Below, in pieces: positions 51,702 through 61,022 of a stretch of 64,000 nt of DNA. Below the pieces are notes generated by a model, which had not been told where the DNA came from, did no database searches, and saw only the letters and a program-made list of their open reading frames with translations. This DNA is from Eremophila alpestris peregrina (lineage: Eukaryota; Chordata; Aves; Passeriformes; Alaudidae), in NCBI GenBank assembly GCA_009792885.1, contig WMCF01000006.1, forward strand, positions 2,671,419-2,735,418, in the 5' to 3' direction. The translations under genes were made by a program, and so were the position numbers. Numbering within the stretch: position 1 is the first letter of the stretch; every line of letters begins with the position of its first letter.

Positions 51702-51737
51702 AAAAACAGACACAAGATCAAAAACAGACACAAGATC
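51702..51737 (+). repeat. 18-bp perfect tandem duplication in CR1
   Basis: Two head-to-tail copies of AAAAACAGACACAAGATC inside the endonuclease region. It keeps frame (18 = 3 x 6) but the element is dead anyway. Confidence 0.9.
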
Positions 51738-52555
51738 AAAGCCTGTTGGTTAAAAGAAAAGACAGGACCAACAAAGGACACCTGTAGTGTGGATCTACTA
51801 CAGTCTGAGTCTGACTGACCAGGGGAAGCCTGCTGGTGAGGCTTTCTTGCTTCAGCTACAGGCAGCATCACACACATAAGCTCTCATCCTGTTAGGATAT
51901 TTCAACCACCCAGATTTCTGCTGGGAAAGCAGCAGAGCTGGCTGTAAGGAATCCAGAAGACTCCCAAAGTGCATGGAGGATTCATCCTGTACTGCATCAA
52001 AATAGGAGTGGCAGCAGGTCAAGGGAAGGGATTCTACCCCTCTATTCTGATTTTGTGAGACCCCCACCTTTAGTGCTGCATGTAGGTCTGGGTCCTCGGC
52101 ACAGGAAAGATGTGGTCCTGTTGAGAGAATCCACAAGGGGGCCACAAATGTAATCAGAGGGATGGAGACTTTCTCAGAGAGTCCAAGAGAGGTGAGATGC
52201 TCAGCTTGAAGAAGAGATGGTGCCAAGGAGACCTCATTGTGGCCTTCCTTCCAGTACTTAAAGGGGACTTGGAAAAATGAGGGAGATCATCTTTCTATAT
52301 GGAGAGATAGTGGCAGGACAAGGAGGAATGTTCATAAACAAAAAAAAGGAGAGATTTAGATTAGATTTTAGATAGAAATTTTTATGGTGAGGATGCTGAG
52401 GCACTGGTACATGTTGCCCAGAAAAGTTGTGGGTGCCCATCCCCAGAAGTGCTCAAGGCCAGGTTGGATGGGGCCCTGAACAACCTGGAAGGTGTCCCTG
52501 TCCATGGCAGGGGTTTGGAATTGGATCATCTCTAGGGTCCCTTCCAACTCAAACC

Positions 52556-52611
52556 ATTCTATGATTCTATGATTCTATGATTCTATGACTCTATGATTCT
52601 ATGACTCTATG
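52556..52611 (+). repeat. CR1 terminal 8-bp array
   Basis: Seven tandem units: five ATTCTATG and two ACTCTATG variants. CR1 elements end in such short direct repeats rather than in poly-A, so this fixes the 3' end and orientation of the element. Confidence 0.97.
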
Positions 52612-52899
52612 ATCCATTTAAGAAACAAAATTGTAACTGAAGTATTGCTTTCTAGCCAGGAAATGGTTCTAAAGCTTGGATGAGTTTTAAAGTAGAATCA
52701 TTTTCATTTATCTCTATAAAGGACAGTGAAAAGGCAGAATCATTGCACTAGAGGGATGAGAGAAATACAGCAAAAAAGTGTTACAGCCATATCAGGGGAT
52801 TCCTAATGACTTGGCAGTCTAACACTAATCACAACACTAATAGAAACAAGGGCATCACAAGCAGCAGTATACAACCTCTTGTCTTCAGTCTACACCAAA

Positions 52900-54340
52900 A
52901 ATTAAGTATGAGCAGACATTTCACTGAACTGGTTTAAATAAGGTGACAGTGATGCAAGCCAGTGCAAGGACAGGTTAATGAACACTAAGATAAATTAGGT
53001 ACATATGAGTCATGAGGAATTTAAGAAATTCACAGTAGACTGCTTAAGAATATAGCCAGGGTATTCTCTTTGCCATTAATAATTATATCTGAAAATGAAT
53101 GAAAAGTGAGGGTAGTCCCAGAGGACTGTAAATTACCTATCAGTATAAACAAGAAAGGAGGGAAAAGATCTAGGGAATACTTAACTAGTTAACCTAACAA
53201 AGATTCTCAGGAAAATATTGCATTAACATTATTAAGACTAACCATCAATTTATAAACACTTAGTCCATACAGAGGAGATAATGTGCCGTGAAGAAAAAAT
53301 CAGGAACAACCAAGTTCATTTGGTGGCCCAGTGGAAGGGGGGGAAAAAGAGCTGTGAAAAATCAAGAATTAAGTAAAATTTGAACATTGTACAATGAAAT
53401 AATCTTAAGAGCAAATTGAAGAAACAAGCTCTGAATAAGATAGGTACACATGTAGTGAAAAAATATTCCTTGAGACACTGGTTCACGACTCGGAGAGTGA
53501 GGACTCTTGGTGAATTCTCAGGCAAACAGATGTGTATCAGTATTGCTACTTTTGGTATTTTCATTGGCAATCTGGATGAATGAGTTTGCTAGTCCTATAG
53601 AGCCATAGAGAGCTGTGAGCTGTTGGAAAGAATGGTCCTGAAAAGTTTCTCATCTAATAAAAGTTGCCCAGACAACACCAAGACTAAAATACAAAACACA
53701 AATGCAAAATTATCCAAAGAGAAATATGTAAATGCAAAAATTGATAATAGAAAATTTGTGTCTATCCAGGAAAAACTGCAGGAAAGTATCACCATAGTGA
53801 ACTCAAATCAAATGAGACATTATAATGCTTCTGAAATAGAGGATAAACTTATTTCCTAGCTTTCCTAGCAAGAATTTCCAAAGTAAAAAGACAGGAGACA
53901 ATTACTTGTTCTGAGTGAAGCACAAGATAAAAAAAGCTCTATTCAACTGGAGACTCACTCTCAAAGAAATGAAAGGAAAAAATGAAAAGAATGAAAAGAT
54001 ATCAGCAAGAATGATGTGTGTTAAAAACCAGTATCAGTGATGAAAGGTTGAAGGACTTGAGTTGCAATACATAAGAAAACTGACAGCAGCTTTCAAATAT
54101 ATAAGAGCCCGTTACAAGGATGATTGCAGTCAATAATTAAATCTACTGTAGGACAAGGCATAATCAGATTAGTTTCTAGGCAGCAGAATTAGGTTAGATT
54201 TGAGGAGACAGCTAACTAGATATGAAGGGAAATAAACAGAATTAAGACATTGGAAAGACTTGGAAAATCAAGCAAGAGAGATCATGTCCTAAAGAGGACG
54301 CTTTTTCTGGCTCCATTGTGAAGAGGGGAAATTCAAGTAA
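52900..54340 (+). mobile_element. Ancient CR1 LINE, RT to C-terminal region
   Basis: A heavily decayed LINE recognised by ordered islands matching sauropsid CR1 ORF2. The clearest is 53170-53320: TAGGGAATACTTAACTAGTT, AACCTAACAAAGATTCTCAG, AACCATCAATTTATAAACAC and ATCAGGAACAACCAAGTTCA (consensus idea: GGGAATTATAGACCAGTCAGCCTAACC ... CAATTTGTAAGCACC ... ATTAGGAACAGCCAA). Next come GACAACACCAAGACTAAA at about 53670 (the reverse-transcriptase ADDTK-like region), CTTTCAAATATATAAGAGCC at about 54090 and AATTAGGTTAGATTTGAGGA at about 54187. No frame is intact. It may extend left to the end of the younger CR1 at 52611. It is much more diverged than that element, so it is older. Confidence 0.78.
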
Positions 54341-55589
54341 ACCACTTTAAACCTTGTCTAAAAAGGTTTATAGACATTTTCTATTCTTTCACAAGTCTAC
54401 TATTTAAATACTGAAGTAGCAGGTAAGGTACTCATCCTTAAACTCTTCTTCCCCTTCCACAGAGAGCACAACTGGAAAATGCTTTGTTGCAGAGTGTTTT
54501 ATGTGCAGCAAAGCAAAGGGTAGGACCTGCAGCTCCGCCTCCTGCCTTTCCCTCACAGCTCTGAGCCTTTCACCCGAGCTGCTGCGGCAAGGTTTTATCC
54601 TAGGGCACAGGTTTTGCCTTGCTCTTTTGCTGTTGCTCTCAGGTTCCTATTTTTACAGTCCTGCTTCTGCAAAACCCAATGTTCTTGTTGTATCAGATTT
54701 GCCAGGGGAGGCAATGCATGAAACTCGCATCTTCTTTCTCTCCCTTTCCTTGGTCTCTTCCTTTGTTGGTTTTAGTTTGTATTTGAGGATTACTCCAAAT
54801 GGAAGTGTGAGTCAAAGTGCTAGAGAGAAAGTACAGGGAAAATTCACCATGTCATCTTTATTGTCATCACCTGCTGCACGGTAACTTTCACTGTTGGAAT
54901 TGATGTCTGCCATCAGCCATGGACACCTTAGTAAAGTTTTGTGTATGTAAGACTGTCTCAGCATCCTTTGTCCAAAATTTTAGATTATAGGAAAAAAAGA
55001 AATTGCTTAGTGTAAGCAGAAAGTGCTACCTGAGATGCTGAAAATTTTATTAGTAGAACCCAGGCCTTTTTTTCTGTAGACAAAATAAGAAAAAAAAAAT
55101 ATAATGAAAAAGGGATAATGAAAAAGCCAAATTTTCTGCTCTTAGTAATGATCCTTACCTATAACTGCTAGAGAAAAAAACAGCTACAGCAAAGCTTTTG
55201 TCAGCCCTACTGAAAACCAGCAAAATCTGTGATCTTTGACCACTTCAGACAACAGCTGCAGCTCCTTCTTGGTTTATAGCAGTACTACAGAATCTGCCAC
55301 ATTCATGGCTGGGCCAAAACCTGCTTAAAAATATGTAGAGAGAGGGGGAGTAAGTAAGACAGAGAAAAGCTATTTTGAGAAGACTCATCCAAAGGAATCA
55401 GTGCTCTCAATTCCAGTCTGGTGAGGGAGATTGTGATGGGTGCCCTTCCTCTCCTCCACTGTGATCAGGATGATGAACACTCGGTACCAGCACTGCAGAC
55501 CCATGTCTCTGAAGACAAGTAGATTAACAGTCACAAAGGTAAATATTGCTTCCTTCAGCCCAGATCTCATGATATGAGTGTTTTACCAG
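54341..55589. other. Non-coding sequence, one candidate exon-like frame
   Basis: Includes a GC-richer segment at about 54500-54700 carrying a 127-codon ATG frame (54501-54884) with a signal-peptide-like stretch; see the findings. The 55385-55570 minus frame is unassigned. No repeat recognised. Confidence 0.4.
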
Positions 55590-56175
55590 AATCTCCATAA
55601 GGGCTTGGTAGGGAAAAAGGCCCCATTCTTTCACTGTATTTGTTAATGACTTAGATCTGATATCTAACACAACTATATTCAATCATGTTCTGCATTCCTA
55701 TCCTCTTATTGTGCAGACATGAATTATACAGAGTTTTTTCATCAGATAAATAGAGCTTTATGTCTTGACTAATTTAACTTTCAGGAGATTTGGTAAACAT
55801 ATCTACTGGGAGAGAAATAATGTCCAAAACTTACCAAACTGGACTTATAAGGAAAAGCTGAAGAAATCAGCCTTAGTTTTGCCAGCAAACCAAAAGAGCA
55901 GCAGAAACATGGTAACAGACTTCTTGCTGTGTAAAAGGCTGTGATAAGGAAGGCAGTGAAAATTTGTTCTCTATGTCTATTGTAGATTTGACAAAGAAAT
56001 AAACCTCTGAATTTCCACATGGTATTTCAGGTTAGATAATAGAAAAAGCTTTCTGTTCACTCCTCATTGACCAAAACTTTAAAGAACACACTTCAGAGTC
56101 ACTTATCAGACTTGGGGAAGGGGTACTGAGTTCTGTCTGAGCAGGGATGAATTAGACCTCTTGAGATCTCTTACA
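55590..56175 (+). mobile_element. Ancient CR1 LINE fragment
   Basis: Ordered weak matches to CR1 ORF2 and 3' end: TTGTTAATGACTTAGAT at about 55640 (reverse-transcriptase region), CTGGACTTATAAGGAAAAGC at about 55840, the strong island CACATGGTATTTCAGGTTAG then ATAATAGAAAAAGCTTTCTG at 56017-56055, and near the end TGAATTAGACCTCTTGAGAT then CTCTTAC (CR1: GGACTAGATGACCTCTTGAGATCCCTT). Much of the intervening sequence is deleted. The left part, before about 55810, is tentative. Confidence 0.65.
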
Positions 56176-58979
56176 CCTGTAAAACTTCCATTATGTAAGT
56201 TGGAGTAGTACCAGAGGCTAATAAACAGAATCTTTCCCTCTCACTCTTGTTCTCCTTCTTGCCCTAGCTCTTGGTCTTTGTCCTATATAGCATTTGAAAT
56301 TAAAAAAAAATAAATTTATAACAAAATGTTCAAACCATTCAGCAAAACTCAGTGATTACTTAAGAGTCCCTTTCATATCTCCAGTGTAAGAACATACTGT
56401 ATGGTCTTTAAAAGGATGATTCAAAGTCTGAAGTTTAACACATTCAGGAAATATCTGTGACTTACAGAAAAAATAATAAATACATTTTTCTTTTATATTA
56501 AAGAATTCTGCATACGCTGTGAGCTGCTCAGATGTTAAGGCAGGGTGACCAGTTTGCAGCTAAAGGGAATCCAAATCTTCTTCTGTGAAGCCAGCACCAA
56601 GCTTTTTGACAGTAATATGACAGGTTGCTTCAATTAATGTCAATTTTTGTGTTCTGCTAAAAGATTTGGAGATGTACTGGTAGGATTTTTTAGCTATTAG
56701 GTCAGGAAGTGATGCAACTTTATGTCTTCAGCAAAGGCTTATTGTCAGTGATTTTCTAGTATTTCTGTACTGCAACTACTTCATACCTTGTAGTTGCTTC
56801 TAGAGGATGCAACAGTACTTTAAGTCAGGAACTGAAGAGAATTTAGTGCCCTATTTATCTCCTTCAAAGCACCATGAGCTTTGCATGAGGGCCATTATAC
56901 CAGACAAGCTATTCTCTGCTGTCAGGGAATCAATGCTTGTGTTGACAGCCTGAGGGTGTACTCACCACTCTCCTTGGTAATGCTGGTTCATTCCCAAATT
57001 ATATTTATATAGACTACTGTCACTTATTTGGTGTTTTCCAGATGCCATTTATAGCTAACAGTACTTCATGTGGCACCTGAGGTAATTGTTACTCACTAAT
57101 CTAATCAGAAAGACACTCACTGTGTACAGTTTCACTGTGACATCAATTCTTGATTACAAAAGTGAAATACATCTACAGCAGCTTCAATCTACTTGTTTCA
57201 GTCCCTGTCTTTTGCCTGGATTTTTCAGAGGATGAGTTTGAACTGCATGTTTAAGGTCATTCACTTCAATGAATTTATGAGTGGTAGAATATAGAATATA
57301 CCAAGGAAAAAAGCCTAAAATGCATTCATAAGAGGAACTCCATCTTTCAATATTTCTGTAAGGCTGAACTAGTAGTATAGGCATAGAGCTGGACATACTG
57401 ATCAGTAATTGAAATGGATGGAGTTACAGTTTATGATGTCTGACAGCTTTCTGGTAGGCAGGAATATGTGGAAAGAGGTTAAAGAACTTCTGCCTTCAAT
57501 GTCTTTAGGTAGCCAGCTTTTGTAGATGTGGTCAGTGCAAGGCTTTGACGGCATTAACTGAAGCTAAATTCTACTCCATACAAATAGGTCACCAAAATCT
57601 GGTTTAAGTGACTGAAAGGAAGAGCCATGCCAATGACTTTGCTGGGCACCAAGTAGGGATATGTTGCTTAGAGGTTGAATAAAAGAGAACTTTGATTAGT
57701 TTTATTCCAAAATAAAGAACATCTTAGCACCCATGATCTTCTCAAGACTTTTACCTGTGGGGCAAATAGTTACAAAACTGTCATTCACAGATTTTCTTTT
57801 AATACTGAATTCTTTAGAAGCTCTGAAAAAATGTCTTCAAGTACAGCAGCCTTTCATTGACTCAGTACTTTGCTTGTCTTTTATACAAAAAGAATCCTGA
57901 AAATGAGGAAGACAGCTGACAGCTTGGCTTGTTTTGATGAGCAATTTGTAGACTCTTCTTCAACAGGATCTATTTACCAGCATGTTTGTGTTCTTGGCAG
58001 ACTGTGTGGCTATCACATTTTCATCTACTTGCACCAAACTTCTGGCAACTTGGTTCACAGAACCCCCAAGCAAACAAGCAATAGAAGCTTGATTTTTTTT
58101 AAAGTTAACATTTTCCATGATGTATTCCTGTTTCATCCTGGCCATGCTTGCAGATTTTAGGAATAAGATTTCTGGGCACTGGTTCCGATTCTATTCCAAT
58201 GTCTTTAGAATGCTTCAGTTTTGGTTACCCAGGAGGATTTCCCTTACATTTTTAAACATTCTTTTAAAGCCCTAAGAATTTTCAGTTACTGCTGATGTCT
58301 TCAAAACCTTGAAAAGCCCACTTCAGTTAATCAGATCCTAAGAAATTTTGTAATGTTTTCGTACTCTACACACTACAGATTCTAACAAGGCTTAAGTGCT
58401 GGTGCCCTACTCTGATAATATGTGTAAGGATACATTGATACGACTTCCCGGTGTCTGCGTCTGCTCAGCTGTTTTATCAAGAAGTATAACATGAAGACCA
58501 GATTTTCAGCACACTCATCAGAAATTTCTTTCTAATTTTTTTGTTCTTGTATTGTAGTCCAGCCACTGATTATCCAAAATAATGTTTAAGAACAATTCTC
58601 TCATGTAGATAATATCAGCCTCGTAAATGCTGTGGCCATATTTGAGGTAGCAGTGGAGGAGGGGAATGAGTGGAAGAGATACCCAGAAACCTGTTAATAA
58701 GGTTCAATTAAAAGCAAGGCTTTCAGATAGTTTTCTAAGGCAAAATAACTAAGAACACAGTAGTAGAAGGAGAATAGGACACAATAAAAATGCAGTTTTA
58801 TCAGTTAAACTATCCAAAACTGTTCTCTTACATTTGGTAAAATAACTACCAGTAAAATAAAGAAGCTACCTAATCCCATCTAACTGAAGCTGAGTAAAGT
58901 GATTCCTGTGATGATACACAGAAATTGAACTAGGAGTTAGTACAAAACACTGCAAATAACATTAGAGAAGAAATAGAAG
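56176..58979. other. Unique non-coding sequence
   Basis: No repeat family recognised. A 96-codon plus frame at 57870-58160 and its opposed minus frame are unassigned and look accidental. Confidence 0.45.
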
Positions 58980-59945
58980 AAAGAAATAATCACATGTTGG
59001 GTTGAAGTGAGTTGCTAGTACAGTTTCTAGAGGATAAGTCTTGGAAAACTATTGCATTATTTTGCTTATTTATAACAAAGAACAGCCACAAAAATCCACT
59101 TATATAAAGTATTAAATAAAATTTTCAATAATGAATTTGATGGAGATGTGCTCATGAAACTTGATGATAGACAAGAGGGGAGGTGCTGCCAGTGTAGAAT
59201 TACACTACCCATAAAGGAGCACTCTGTGACCTTGCAAACTGGAATAATAGTAATAATAAAAAAATCTAATAAGACCAATAGGAAGGTCATTTCCTCATGA
59301 ACTATTATCTTGAACTTGAGCTTTCTAATGAGTTCTCATCAGCTTTAAATGGCAGAGCAAGACTTTAGTATATCTGTTCATCACAAGATGTCCACATATC
59401 AAGGATGGGGTGATCCTGGAAAACACAAATGTGTTAACTGCGTGAGTCAGGTGAAGTATTTCTAACAGGCAGTAGTCTCTTGTGCAGCTTCTAAGAGTAC
59501 TGTAGGGATAGAATTTCCTCTCCATAGCAGTAATATATCCCCAGGGGTAGGTTAGTGATGAGTTAATGAGGAAGTCTCAACTGGAAGAGTATGCAAAATC
59601 TTCAACAGAGATAAATTCAAATAAGGTCAGGCTAAGACAGGACTCAGCAGTGTGCAGATAGACCATCTCTAGTGAATACTTGACATGCTTGACATGTTTA
59701 GGCTAATGGGACAAGGCCTGAACAAGAAAATGAGAATTCTTCATAAATACATCAGAGACATAAATACTAGAAAAGAATTATGCAAGTAAAAGCACAATGT
59801 TAGCATCAAAAAACAGTATTAATGGGCTCTGGAAGATTCAAACCAGGGAAAAAATGAGACTCTAAAACATCCCTCAAGGAGGAATTGTGGGTGGAAACAG
59901 CCTACCTCAATGAGTTTATAAAAGACTGATAAAATGTTTATTTGA
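58980..59945 (+). mobile_element. Ancient CR1 LINE, RT to C-terminal region
   Basis: Ordered islands match the C-terminal half of sauropsid CR1 ORF2: TTTTCAATAATGAATTTGAT at about 59120 (reverse transcriptase), GAAACTTGATGATAGACAAG and GGGAGGTGCTGCC at about 59156, CTGTTCATCACAAGATGTCC at about 59375 (CR1: GTTGATCACAGGATGAC), AGGTGAAGTATTTCTAACAG at about 59449, CTCAACTGGAAGAGTATGC at about 59576, ATGCTTGACATGTTTAGGCT at about 59685, TTCATAAATACATCAGAGAC then ATAAATACTAG at about 59740, TGGAAACAGCCTACCTCAAT and GAGTTTATAAA at about 59893. The order is colinear over almost 1 kb, which chance would not give. All frames are broken. Confidence 0.8.
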
Positions 59946-60152
59946 AATAGCAGGGCACTGTGCCTAGCCAGTGCCTTTCCATTCTGTGCTCTGATGTAAT
60001 CCACTTTTGTAGTGAAAGAGAATAAATCTTCCCTTAATAAATAAGGATCAAAAAAACTAATACAGAGATCAAGCTTTCTTTTCAGAACTAGGAGATAAAA
60101 TTGTGCTATTACCCAGTGACACTACATTTTCTCTAATAGAGTTAATGATTCC

Positions 60153-60200
60153 ATTAACATTGGTTATCATTAGCATTGGTTATCATTAACATTAATTATT
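60153..60200. repeat. 16-bp tandem repeat
   Basis: ATTAACATTGGTTATC is followed by ATTAGCATTGGTTATC and a third partial, altered unit (ATTAACATTAATTATT). Confidence 0.85.
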
Positions 60201-60699
60201 GATACCAAAGTATCATCAAGACATTCCAGCCAAAATCAAGGCTCCACTATTCCCAGAGACTGAGAGAACAAAAATAGCAGAAGACAGTCTGGGTTTGTCA
60301 GGGGTTTTTTTGCAGCCTAACTTCCCAGCTAGTTCCTCAGTCTGACCATGGCATGTGCATGTGATACCCACCCCCAGAAAAGAGCACATTAAATTAATAA
60401 TGTTGCTCTAATTATTTCAAGTCAGGTGAGGTCCAAGTTCTAGCAGTCAGAAAGGATAGAAAAAACTGGGAGGGAGAAAACTGTTTCAGGATTCCTATCA
60501 CTGAAATTATATTCCTGAAAAATAATATAGAGACACAAGGACAGGCATAGTAAAACAGACCAGAGTGAATTTGACAGCAGTCAGAAGAAACAAAAGAAAT
60601 TGAGGAAAGAAACATTAGTTGCTTTCCTGCTCATGTTTCCCAGGTTCTCTTAATCTGTAGTGAGAGAATATATTAAGACAACCAGTAAATCTGAGCATA
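60201..60699. other. Non-coding sequence, no clear feature
   Basis: No repeat family is assigned. It could be a further decayed part of the CR1 that follows, but no landmark shows it. Confidence 0.35.
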
Positions 60700-60870
60700 A
60701 TAGACTTTGTTGAACCATAAATTTGTCCAATTGCTTCTGGAACTCATGTGAGGTTTGGCCTTCATAATATTTTGTGGCAATGTTTTCTATAGTTTAACTA
60801 AATTATTTCTTTTCCTTATTTTTAAGTCTCCTGCATTTTATTTGAATTTGTGATTTTCATATTACAAGAA
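60700..60870 (-). mobile_element. Ancient CR1-type LINE 3' fragment
   Basis: The plus strand reads as antisense of a sauropsid CR1 3' region: AAATTTGTCCAATTGCTTCT, GGAACTCATGTGAGG, TTTGGCCTTCATAATATTTT, GTGGCAATGTTTTCTATAGT and TTAACTAAATTATTTCTTTT. The known family order is 'TTTGTCTAATTGCTTTTTGAACCCATG ... TTGGCCTTCACAACATCCCATGGCAATGAGTTCCACAGGTTAACTA'. It is about 170 bp, unusually readable for its age. Confidence 0.82.
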
Positions 60871-60884
60871 ACCCTCAATGGCCA

Positions 60885-61022
60885 TTGCATCTTCATTATC
60901 TTCACATGCCTGAGGCTTTACAGAGAAATTGAGGTACAGGGAACCAATTTGCCCAAAGTCACTGAGAAAGCCTTTGGCAAAGTGGAGGACAGGACACAGA
61001 TATTTTGGGCTCCCAAAGAAAA
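60885..61022 (-). mobile_element. MIR-like (CORE-type) SINE relic
   Basis: The plus strand reads GGCTTTACAGAGAAATTGAG, GTACAGGGAACC, AATTTGCCCAAAGTCAC, then a GGCAAAGTGGAGGACAGGAC block and GGGCTCCCAAAG. This parallels the reverse complement of the MIR-type SINE core (TTTACAGATGAGGAAACTGAGG, CACAGAGAGGTTAAGTGACTTGCCCAAGGTCAC, GGCAGAGC, GAACCCAGGTC). A sauropsid tRNA-derived SINE with the same motif is an alternative. The tRNA-like head is not recognisable. Two overlapping short plus frames and one minus frame here are shadows. Confidence 0.6.

Larger units (their letters stand above)
51545..52611 (+). mobile_element. CR1 LINE, RT core deleted, 3' end intact
   Basis: The best-preserved LINE in the window. 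From about 51545 to 51990 it follows the CR1 endonuclease coding region: an AACTGGAACACTGCAATCAC block, AGGTGGGGTGCTGTGCTCTG, GACAGGACCAACAAAGGACA, a CTACTACAG block, GAGGCTTTCTTGCTTCAGCT, then TATTTCAACCACCCAGATTT (the endonuclease GDFNHPD-like motif with G and D altered). At about 51990-52005 it jumps directly to the end of the reverse-transcriptase ORF (GCAGGTCAAGGGAAGGGATT, then GTGAGACCCCCACC). The C-terminal part and 3' UTR then run to GGTCCCTTCCAACTC. It ends in the diagnostic CR1 8-bp array. Frameshifts and stops make it dead. An 18-bp unit is duplicated at 51702-51737. Confidence 0.95.

Noticed and set aside
51536..52226. Two minus frames of 113 and 124 codons
   Set aside because: They are antisense to the CR1 element at 51545-52611.
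52556..52611. Eight-bp direct repeat array considered as CRISPR-like or a microsatellite of its own
   Set aside because: It is the standard terminal repeat of a CR1 element; the units are contiguous with no spacers.
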